DNA from: Ostrinia nubilalis | Taxonomy: Eukaryota > Arthropoda > Insecta > Lepidoptera > Crambidae | Assembly (NCBI RefSeq): GCF_963855985.1 | Contig: NC_087095.1 | Span: forward strand, 15,820,001 to 15,884,000 | Direction of reading: 5' to 3' | DNA length: 64,000 nucleotides | Shown: positions 42,324-51,500 of the stretch, in pieces | How the letters are laid out: each line of letters begins with the position of its first letter | How positions within the stretch are numbered: the first letter of the stretch is position 1 | Notes under the pieces: generated by a model | Told to the model about the DNA's origin: nothing | The model's input: only the letters and a program-made list of their open reading frames with translations | The model's database searches: none | Made by a program: the position numbers and the translations under genes

Positions 42324-45300
42324 TTACTGTAAAGGAAGAGGACAAACTCTAACTACAGGCCGAACATAAGTACCGGTTGCAGTGCGAATCTTTAAGGTGC
42401 GAATGATTTTGTCCTTTCCGGGATATACTTCCACAACCACACCCAATGGCCAACAAAGAGGATGCGCATTGTCATCTTTTATAACAACAACAGAGCCCAC
42501 ATCTATCGGTTTGGTCACCGTATTCCACTTTTCACGGCGTTGTAGAGAAGTTAAATACTCCTGACTCCAGCGACGCCAAAAGCTTTGCACTAATTTATTG
42601 ACTAACTGATAACGCGTTAACCGATTGTCAGAAATATCAGAGACATCCTCTACTGGTAAGAATTTCAGTGGAGTTATATTGAGAAAGTGATTGGGAGTGA
42701 GAGCGGATATATCAGATGGGTCAGAGCTAAGAACACACAATGGTCTACTATTCAATAAGCCTTCTATTTGTACAAGTACAGTGTTGAACTCTTCGTATGT
42801 TAACACTTGAAGACCAATAACTTTATAAAGATGCGTTTTTACATAACGAACATTTATCTCTGTGATGCCGTTAAAGTGCGGACCATATGGTGGACTATGA
42901 AGAAACTTAATGCGTTGTTCAGCCAAATGTGAACTTAAATAATTTTTGTGAGAGTCAGATTCTAAAAGAGCGTAAATTTCGTCAAGCTTGCGTTTAGCGC
43001 CAATGAAGTTAGTACCTCCGTCGCTATATATCATGGAAACGGGGCCTCTTCTACAAATGAATCGACGAAAAGCGGCGAGAAATAGATCAGAGCTTAAGTC
43101 TGAAACTAACTCTATGTGTAGAGCCTTAGTTGTAAGACAGCAAAATAAACAAATATAAGCCTTCTGGCTTTTAACACCTCTGCGGCGAATGTGAGTAATA
43201 AAGAAGGGACCTGCATAATCGACCGATGTATAAACAAAGGCTTTAGCTTCTGAAACGCGAAATGATGGCAAGTCGCCCATAAGAGGGTTTGTAGATTTAG
43301 GGTTTAAACGAAAACAGATATTGCATTGATGCACTCTTTGACGTACTAAGTTACGTGCGGAAAGTATCCAAAATTTCTGTCTAAGCAGACTGAGTAGAAG
43401 TGAAGGACCAGTATGTAAATTACATACATGAAAGTAATCAACTAAAAGTTGAGTGAAGCGATGTTTAGGCGATAGAATGATTGGATGCTTTTGTCCATAG
43501 TTGAGTTGAGAGTGAGTGAGTCGACCTCCGACACGAAGTATATTATCAGAGTCAATGAAAGGGTTAGGTTTGAGAAGCGATTTGTTAAAGGGTTTATTAT
43601 TTTTAATTGCGTGCATATCTTGAGTAAAAAATAGTGCCTGTATATGGCGTACTAAATAGAGTTCAGCGAGTTCTAAATCAGAGGCTGTAACCACTCCGTT
43701 TGAACGTAGTATTTTAGCGAAGCGTAACACGTACACAGTAGCGCGTAATAATTTTGGGTACGTGGAAATGCGATCAATTAATCGATCGAAAGGGTGAGAG
43801 TTCGATTGAGAGCTTGTCTCTGAAACAAGAGCGATAGTTTTCTCTTCCAGTCGAACACTGTTAGATGAAACTTGAAATGGCTCGATAGGCCATTGCGAGA
43901 TTGGCTGAGCTGTCCATTGAGGAGAGTGAAACCAATTTAATTGATTTAATAATGCTTTAGGAGTTACAGGTCGCGATATTACATCTGCAGGATTTTCATT
44001 TCCATTAACATGATGCCAAATTTTGGCGTTGAGTTTCGAATTAATTTCAGTAATTCTATTCGCAACAAATGTGTGAAATTTGTACGCGGGAGAATATATC
44101 CACGTGAGAGTGACAGTCGAGTCTGAAAATGCGTAAATTGAGTTAACAGGATAACGATTCTCTATACTATCGCGAACCGATAATAAAAGATTTGTCAAGA
44201 GCAGCGCTGCGCACAGTTCAAGCCGCGCAAGAGATATTTTCTTTAAAGGCGCGACGCGCGATTTGGATGCGATAAGAAAGACTTCACCGGGTGAATCTGC
44301 ATCAGAGCTCACGCGCACATAAACCACAGCTCCGTAGCATACTTCGCTGGCGTCCGCGAAGCCCATGATAGTGACGTGACAACCCGCGGTGATTCCTATG
44401 TGACGAGGTATTTTTAATTGCGATAAATAGTTAATCTCACTATCAAACCGATTCCATTTATTTTTTATTGAGTCTGGAACTGGCTGATCCCATTCAAGTT
44501 CGCGCTGCCAGCATTCTTGAATTAAAAGTTTGAGAAACGCTGTCACAGGGCCTAGCAAACCCAAAGGGTCGAATAATCTAGCGGTTGCGGAAAGAATCGT
44601 GCGTTTTGTGCATTGGTCAGAGTTAGTAGAGTTAATTTTGTAAAGAAAAACGTCATCATTAGGAAGCCACTGCATGCCTATGATTTTTGTCGTAATTTCT
44701 GAGTCAGTGTCAAAATCGACGAGCTGTGGATTTTTATGCGAATCGGGAATCTTATTTATAAGCTCAGGGTTGTTCGAGATCCACTTAACCATTTTAAACC
44801 CCCCGGCCATGAACATCTTAACCATTTGATGGTAAGATTGTTCAGCTTTTTCTAACCCGTCCATCGATGAAACATAATCGTCCATATACATACAGGATTG
44901 AGCTTCAGACGCGGCGATAGGATAATTCGCGCGCTCGTCCTCAGCGAGTTGGCGAACGACACGCATAGCGAGGTAAGGCGAGCTAGAAACGCCAAAAGAA
45001 ACCCTATTGTATTGATAAGTATCAATCGGTGATTCAGGATCAAATCGAAATAATATGCGTTGAAACGGGTGGTGATTTTGATCAAGCTTCACACAGAAAT
45101 ACATCTTTTCAATATCAGCAGATAAAGCGACTGAGAAAATGCGTAAGTTAATTAAAAGATCAAAAATATTACTTTGTAAGTTTGGGCCAGTGTAAAGAAC
45201 ATCATTTAACGACTTTCCAGAGGTTGTTTTACAACTTGCATCTAAAACGACTCGAGTTTTTGAAGTGAGTTTATCTGGTCGGTATACTGCATGATGAGGT

Positions 45301-47618
45301 ATATAATAATTTGGAGTATTTTCCTCTGAATTCGATGCGTTTTCGACTTTTGACAGAAAACCGCGATCGATACAGTCTTGAATATTTTCATTATAGTTAG
45401 TGCGTAAGCCCGGAGTTGAGTCTAACTTTTTCTCTAAGTTATAGAAGCGACGCCTAGCAGTAAAGTAAGAATCGCCGAGTTCTGATGGGTCGAGTTTAAA
45501 TGGCAAAGAAACGGTATACGTCCCAGAGTCGTCGCGAGAATGAGTTGATTGGAAAATGTTTTCACATATTTCGTCGTCAGGGCTGATGTGTCTCTTAGTA
45601 GGTACACTTTCAAGCTCCCAAAAGCGTTGCGTGAGTGATTCTAATGAGTGCGAGTCTACATTGCAAAAGAATGCTTTATTATCATTGCGTGAATGAGCTG
45701 AGTAGCACTGAGCGCGTCCCATAGCGAGATATCCGAGCGTGGTTTCGATAGCGATGACAGAGGATTGCGGTGAAGTTATTCTATTACTACCTAAAAGAAG
45801 CGGGAATATCTCATTGCCTAACAAACAATCGATTTCAGCAGGGATATCGAAGCTGTCATCAGCCATAGGAAGACCTTGTAAATGCGATAACTGGGTTAAG
45901 TCAACCTTTACATTAGGTAAATAATCGGTTATTGTATCAATGACGCGTGCGTTAATAGTGTATTTACACCTGGGATCAAAGCGTGAGGCAATTGTGAAAG
46001 ATACATATCCTAGCGACACACTTTCAGACTGACCTATGCCCTTAATAGTGGTAGGTAGCGGATTGACTTTTAAGTTCAGTCGCGCACAACATTTATTTGT
46101 GATAAAGTTGCTCATCGAACCTGTGTCTAGAAACACGCGTAATTTTTGACACGTCTTGTTATTGTCATAAGTATACACTGACGCGGTGGGTAATAAGACC
46201 GTGGTACTAGATTCATCAGCGATCGACGGCGTGACTGCAGAGAGAGACACATTGTTGGTTGGCATCGATTGCAACGGCGGCGTGACCGGACCGGGCGCGG
46301 ACATGGACGCGTCGGTCGGCGAAAGCGTCGCGCTGCAAGTCAGCTGTTGTGACGTCATAGGTCTATTCACGTTAAAGTTATCTATATGAATAAGAGTGTG
46401 ATGTTTCCGTTGGCAAACTGAGCAACGATTTTGAGATCTGCAATCTTTAATGTTATGAAAGCCTAAACAATTGAGGCAAAAGTTACATTTAGTAACTAAC
46501 GAGTGGCGAGTTGGCGCATTTTTCGAGAGAAAATAACTGCATTTGAACAGGGCATGTTCAGGTTCCGTCTTACAAAGTTGACAATTCTTGCGTACAGAGG
46601 ATGGAGTGTATGAGCCTTGCGAATTCGGTTGAGATTGGAAGTAATGTTGCTTGGGTTTTACTCCAGAAGCTGTATTAGAAACAAACGACTGTGCCGGTTT
46701 CGAGTTTTTAGACTGCGATGCGAAATTCGTTTTATTATTAACGTACGGCTTATTCTGCGTAAAACATAAGCGTAAAGTATGGATTTTATTCTGTTCTTTT
46801 ATAAAAGTCTTGAGATCATTAAACGTAGGCATTTTTACGTGCTTAATGGATTGTTCAAATAAATTTAGAGTGTCTTTGTCTAATTTACTGAGAGCAATAT
46901 GAGTCAAAATGAAATCGGAAAGGTCATCAATCTGTAAACGTCGTAAGGCAGCTTCAGCTGAGCAATACTGTTCCAAAAATTCATCTAAAGATTGCGATTT
47001 GAAGTTTATTAATTGTTCCAAATACATAGAGGCTTGTACTCTTATGTCTTGGTATTTTTCTAATAGGTTGTTCCAAATTATGTAATAGTTCTCACCAGTA
47101 GGTGGAATACCCGAGCAAATTGTAAGTGCTTTTCCGGAAAGTTTTCCTATAAGGTATTGAGCCTTTTCACCTGGAGACAAACCAGTGTTCTCATGAATAA
47201 GCGTTTTAAAATTTTGATAGAAAACGGGCCACTTGGAAGGGGCTCCGTCGAAAGAGACTAGTTCTAAAGGCGGTAATTTTTTTACGAAATCCTGTTTGCG
47301 ACGCTCTGTGTTGGCCTTTAGTTGTGCAATGGAGCTTTGCACCGAAAGGATGTTACAGTACAAATCGTCAAACGAGTTGAGTGCGGCAAATGTAGGTTTG
47401 AGTTCCTCATCATTTTTCATATAACACAAATTAAGTTCGTCAATAGTATCAAGAAAATCCGATCTTGTTTTTTCAATCGAATGCATGCGAGACATGAAAA
47501 TTTGTTCAATCTGAGGGTCGGAGACCTTTAGGCTGAGGTCGTATAATTCCTGAACCCTCTGAAAAAGCGCTTCTTTTTTAGCTTCAAGCAAATTAATTTT
47601 GCGTTTTACTCCCTCCAT
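42324..47618 (-). CDS. Copy G gag-pol polyprotein, 1,764 residues, intact
   Basis: Starts at ATG 47616-47618 and runs unbroken to the stop at 42324. All active-site residues are present: three cysteine-knuckle sets (346-411), protease DTGS 498-501, RT D835 and YMDDY 911-915, RNase H D1089/E1134/D1166, integrase H1397/H1402/C1432/C1435 and D1467/D1533/E1587. The integrase acidic residues are spaced D-x65-D-x53-E, wider than in retroviral integrases; I read this as the BEL/Pao arrangement. There is no stop or frameshift between gag and pol, as in other BEL/Pao elements, and no envelope frame. Private variants include KPKQHY, SSVRKN, TASDLE and LKPNPF. With complete LTRs on both sides it is one of the two best candidates for an active source copy. 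Confidence 0.94.
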   Translation of the reverse strand: MEGVKRKINLLEAKKEALFQRVQELYDLSLKVSDPQIEQIFMSRMHSIEKTRSDFLDTIDELNLCYMKNDEELKPTFAALNSFDDLYCNILSVQSSIAQLKANTERRKQDFVKKLPPLELVSFDGAPSKWPVFYQNFKTLIHENTGLSPGEKAQYLIGKLSGKALTICSGIPPTGENYYIIWNNLLEKYQDIRVQASMYLEQLINFKSQSLDEFLEQYCSAEAALRRLQIDDLSDFILTHIALSKLDKDTLNLFEQSIKHVKMPTFNDLKTFIKEQNKIHTLRLCFTQNKPYVNNKTNFASQSKNSKPAQSFVSNTASGVKPKQHYFQSQPNSQGSYTPSSVRKNCQLCKTEPEHALFKCSYFLSKNAPTRHSLVTKCNFCLNCLGFHNIKDCRSQNRCSVCQRKHHTLIHIDNFNVNRPMTSQQLTCSATLSPTDASMSAPGPVTPPLQSMPTNNVSLSAVTPSIADESSTTVLLPTASVYTYDNNKTCQKLRVFLDTGSMSNFITNKCCARLNLKVNPLPTTIKGIGQSESVSLGYVSFTIASRFDPRCKYTINARVIDTITDYLPNVKVDLTQLSHLQGLPMADDSFDIPAEIDCLLGNEIFPLLLGSNRITSPQSSVIAIETTLGYLAMGRAQCYSAHSRNDNKAFFCNVDSHSLESLTQRFWELESVPTKRHISPDDEICENIFQSTHSRDDSGTYTVSLPFKLDPSELGDSYFTARRRFYNLEKKLDSTPGLRTNYNENIQDCIDRGFLSKVENASNSEENTPNYYIPHHAVYRPDKLTSKTRVVLDASCKTTSGKSLNDVLYTGPNLQSNIFDLLINLRIFSVALSADIEKMYFCVKLDQNHHPFQRILFRFDPESPIDTYQYNRVSFGVSSSPYLAMRVVRQLAEDERANYPIAASEAQSCMYMDDYVSSMDGLEKAEQSYHQMVKMFMAGGFKMVKWISNNPELINKIPDSHKNPQLVDFDTDSEITTKIIGMQWLPNDDVFLYKINSTNSDQCTKRTILSATARLFDPLGLLGPVTAFLKLLIQECWQRELEWDQPVPDSIKNKWNRFDSEINYLSQLKIPRHIGITAGCHVTIMGFADASEVCYGAVVYVRVSSDADSPGEVFLIASKSRVAPLKKISLARLELCAALLLTNLLLSVRDSIENRYPVNSIYAFSDSTVTLTWIYSPAYKFHTFVANRITEINSKLNAKIWHHVNGNENPADVISRPVTPKALLNQLNWFHSPQWTAQPISQWPIEPFQVSSNSVRLEEKTIALVSETSSQSNSHPFDRLIDRISTYPKLLRATVYVLRFAKILRSNGVVTASDLELAELYLVRHIQALFFTQDMHAIKNNKPFNKSLLKPNPFIDSDNILRVGGRLTHSQLNYGQKHPIILSPKHRFTQLLVDYFHVCNLHTGPSLLLSLLRQKFWILSARNLVRQRVHQCNICFRLNPKSTNPLMGDLPSFRVSEAKAFVYTSVDYAGPFFITHIRRRGVKSQKAYICLFCCLTTKALHIELVSDLSSDLFLAAFRRFICRRGPVSMIYSDGGTNFIGAKRKLDEIYALLESDSHKNYLSSHLAEQRIKFLHSPPYGPHFNGITEINVRYVKTHLYKVIGLQVLTYEEFNTVLVQIEGLLNSRPLCVLSSDPSDISALTPNHFLNITPLKFLPVEDVSDISDNRLTRYQLVNKLVQSFWRRWSQEYLTSLQRREKWNTVTKPIDVGSVVVIKDDNAHPLCWPLGVVVEVYPGKDKIIRTLKIRTATGTYVRPVVRVCPLPLQ

Positions 47619-48000
47619 TGTACTGTAGGTGAGCAAACACACGCACGAGAGCTAGCGTTAAAAATGAGTTGAGTTGTGCGTATTTATTTATAATCCAGTA
47701 GGAAAATAAAATGCGTAGCGTATGTAAGCGAATTTGAAATTGAATTGAAATAAAATTTTAAAAGATTGAATTTAAAAAATACACGTGTTTACAAACAACG
47801 AGTTGACGTTTGAGCGAATAGTAATTTCTAGAATGTGTCAAATGTCAAACGAATCGAACTTTCCAGAAAGAATGTGTCACGAGCGAATTTTCTAGAATTT
47901 TCTAGAGGGTTGTCAAAATGACGGATGCGTGAAAATGTGTAGTTGTGATTTTATGTAAGTGTAAAGGATAGGAAATGAACCATGCGGCTCGGTAGGACCA
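47619..48000 (-). promoter_or_regulatory. Copy G leader: primer site and heat-shock-element-like cluster
   Basis: Primer site starts at 48000 on the minus strand. HSE-like sites: 47885-47902 (four units), 47856-47868 with a further unit at 47851 and 47826-47833 (two units). The word TGTACTGTAG next to the ATG is shared with fragment A. Confidence 0.65.
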
Positions 48001-48338
48001 GAAAGGAGTTGTAGGGGATTGGGATAGGAACGGGATGGGATACCTTCGATTGAGCAGACTCCACAGGACGGTCCAAGCTTGGTTCTTCTTTCACTTTCAC
48101 AAACACTTGAATTTTATTGAGATGAGTTTAGCGCGCGATTTGGGTTTATTTGAATTGGTTTATTTTGGATACTTATTTAGTAATTAACGCCCAGATAGGT
48201 AGGCGAAGCGGCGCGTTGCGATGCGAGAGCGAGACTGAAGGTGGGAGGGAGAGGATAGGAAAAAGGACTGTCAGAATGAGTGATAGAATAGTGTGACATG
48301 AGTTTGAATTGCATGAGGTTTTAATGCTGGCGCGTACA
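48001..48338 (-). repeat. LTR shared by copies H (3') and G (5')
   Basis: 338 bp. On the minus strand it follows the polypurine tract of H at 48340-48350 and precedes the primer site of G at 48000. It differs from the other LTR of H by only two substitutions that I can count over 338 bases, both in U5. Confidence 0.92.
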
Positions 48339-48563
48339 ACTCCCCCGGCCTAGAGGTCTTCCTCTAGATTGAGTAGCGTTTGTAAAAAAAAATAAAGTTA
48401 AAAAACGCAAAAAAGCATGCGTTAGAGAGAACTAAACGAGTTAAATTTGAGTTAAATAAGCGTTAAAGTTGAGTTAAATTAAAGTTAAAGTTGAGTTAAA
48501 TTAAAGTTAAAGTTGAGTTAAATTGAAGTTAAAGAAAAATTAAAGTTAAAAGCATTATTTGAG
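48339..48563 (-). repeat. Copy H 3' UTR with 22-bp minisatellite, hairpin and polypurine tract
   Basis: Three near-perfect 22-bp units containing GTTAAAGTTGAGTTAAATT lie at about 48464-48536 (plus-strand reading). C, F and G keep roughly one unit and I about two. Hairpin and polypurine tract are as in the other copies. Confidence 0.75.
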
Positions 48564-51500
48564 TTACTGTAAAGGAAGAGGACAAACTCTAACTACAGGC
48601 CGAACATAAATACCGGTTGCAGTGCGAATCTTTAAGGTGCGAATGATTTTGTCCTTTCCGGGATATACTTCCACAACCACACCCAATGGCCAACAAAGAG
48701 GATGCGCATTGTCATCTTTTATAACAACAACAGAGCCCACATCTATCGGTTTGGTCACCGTATTCCACTTTTCACGGCGTTGTAGAGAAGTTAAATACTC
48801 CTGACTCCAGCGACGCCAAAAGCTTTGCACTAATCTATTGACTAACTGATAACGCGTTAACCGATTGTCAGAAATATCAGAGACATTCTCTACTGGTAAG
48901 AATTTCAGTGGAGTTATATTGAGAAAGTGATTGGGAGTGAGAGCGGATATATCAGATGGGTCAGAGCTAAGAACACACAATGGTCTACTATTCAATAAGC
49001 CTTCTATTTGTACAAGTACAGTGTTGAACTCTTCGTATGTTAACACTTGAAGACCAATAACTTTATAAAGATGCGTTTTTACATAACGAACATTTATCTC
49101 TGTGATGCCGTTAAAGTGCGGACCATATGGTGGACTATGAAGAAACTTAATGCGTTGTTCAGCCAAATGTGAACTTAAATAATTTTTGTGAAAGTCAGAT
49201 TCTAAAAGAGCGTAAATTTCGTCAAGCTTGCGTTTAGCGCCAATGAAGTTAGTACCTCCGTCGCTATATATCATGGAAACGGGGCCTCTTCTACAAATGA
49301 ATCGACGAAAAGCGGCGAGAAATAGATCAGAGCTTAAGTCTGAAACTAACTCTATGTGTAGAGCCTTAGTTGTAAGACAGCAAAATAAACAAATATAAGC
49401 CTTCTGGCTTTTAACACCTCTGCGGCGAATGTGAGTAATAAAGAAGGGACCTGCATAATCGACCGATGTATAAACAAAGGCTTTAGCTTCTGAAACGCGA
49501 AATGATGGCAAGTCGCCCATAAGAGGGTTTGTAGATTTAGGGTTTAAACGAAAACAGATATTGCATTGATGCACTCTTTGACGTACTAAGTTACGTGCGG
49601 AAAGTATCCAAAATTTCTGTCTAAGCAGACTGAGTAGAAGTGAAGGACCAGTATGTAAATTACATACATGAAAGTAATCAACTAAAAGTTGAGTGAAGCG
49701 ATGTTTAGGCGATAGAATGATTGGATGCTTTTGTCCATAGTTGAGTTGAGAGTGAGTGAGTCGACCTCCGACACGAAGTATATTATCAGAGTCAATGAAA
49801 GGGTTAAGTTTAAGAAGCGATTTGTTAAAGGGTTTATTATTTTTAATTGCGTGCATATCTTGAGTAAAAAATAGTGCCTGTATATGGCGTACTAAATAGA
49901 GTTCAGCGAGTTCTAAATCAGAGGATGTAACCACTCCGTTTGAACGTAGTATTTTAGCGAAGCGTAACACGTACACAGTAGCGCGTAATAATTTTGGGTA
50001 CGTGGAAATGCGATCAATTAATCGATCGAAAGGGTGAGAGTCCGATTGAGAGCTTGTCTCTGAAACAAGAGCGATAGTTTTCTCTTCCAGTCGAACACTG
50101 TTAGATGAAACTTGAAATGGCTCGATAGGCCATTGCGAGATTGGCTGAGCTGTCCATTGAGGAGAGTGAAACCAATTTAATTGATTTAATAATGCTTTAG
50201 GAGTTACAGGTCGCGATATTACATCTGCAGGATTTTCATTTCCATTAACATGATACCAAATTTTGGCGTTGAGTTTCGAATTAATTTCAGTAATTCTATT
50301 CGCAACAAATGTGTGAAATTTGTACGCGGGAGAATATATCCACGTGAGAGTGACAGTCGAGTCTGAAAATGCGTAAATTGAGTTAACAGGATAACGATTC
50401 TCTATACTATCGCGAACCGATAATAAAAGATTTGTCAAGAGCAGCGCTGCGCACAGTTCAAGCCGCGCAAGAGATATTTTCTTTAAAGGCGCGACGCGCG
50501 ATTTGGATGCGATAAGAAAGACTTCACCGGGTGAATCTGCATCAGAGCTCACGCGCACATAAACTACAGCTCCGTAGCATACTTCGCTGGCGTCCGCGAA
50601 GCCCATGATAGTGACGTGACAACCCGCGGTGATTCCTATGTGACGAGGTATTTTTAATTGCGATAAATATTTTATCTCACTATCAAACCGATTCCATTTA
50701 TTTTTTATTGAGTCTGGAACTGGCTGGTCCCATTCAAGTTCGCGCTGCCAGCATTCTTGAATTAAGAGTTTGAGAAACGCTGTCACAGGGCCTAGCAAAC
50801 CCAAAGGGTCGAATAATCTAGCGGTTGCGGAAAGAATCGTGCGTTTTGTGCATTGGTCAGAGTTAGTAGAGTTAATTTTGTAAAGAAAAACGTCATCATT
50901 AGGTTGCCACTGCATGCCTATGATTTTTGTCGTAATTTCTGAGTCAGTGTCAAAATCGACGAGCTGTGGATTTTTATGCGAATCGGGAATCTTATTTATA
51001 AGCTCAGGGTTGTTCGAGATCCACTTAACCATTTTAAACCCCCCGGCCATGAACATCTTAACCATTTGATGGTAAGATTGTTCAGCTTTTTCTAACCCGT
51101 CCATCGATGAGACATAATCGTCCATATACATACAGGATTGAGCTTCAGACGCGGCGATAGGATAATTCGCGCGCTCGTCCTCAGCGAGTTGGCGAACGAC
51201 ACGCATAGCGAGGTAAGGCGAGCTAGAAACGCCAAAAGAAACCCTATTGTATTGATAAGTATCAATCGGTGATTCAGGATCAAATCGAAATAATATGCGT
51301 TGAAACGGGTGGTGATTTTGATCAAGCTTTACACAGAAATACATCTTTTCAATATCAGCAGATAAAGCGACTGAGAAAATGCGTAAGTTAATTAAAAGAT
51401 CAAAAATATTACTTTGTAAGTTTGGGCCAGTGTAAAGAACATCATTTAACGACTTTCCAGAGGTTGTTTTACAACTTGCATCTAAAACGACTCGAGTTTT

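Larger units (their letters stand above)
41820..48338 (-). mobile_element. Copy G: complete BEL/Pao element with intact frame
   Basis: All parts are present on the minus strand: 5' LTR 48001-48338, leader, 1,764-codon frame, 3' UTR, polypurine tract, 3' LTR 41820-42157. The 5' LTR is at the same time the 3' LTR of copy H. Its two LTRs differ in haplotype at the start of U3 but share the rare GGGGATTGGGATAGGAACGG wording in U5, so at least one LTR is itself mosaic. No unique host DNA lies on either side, so no target duplication can be read. Confidence 0.9.
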
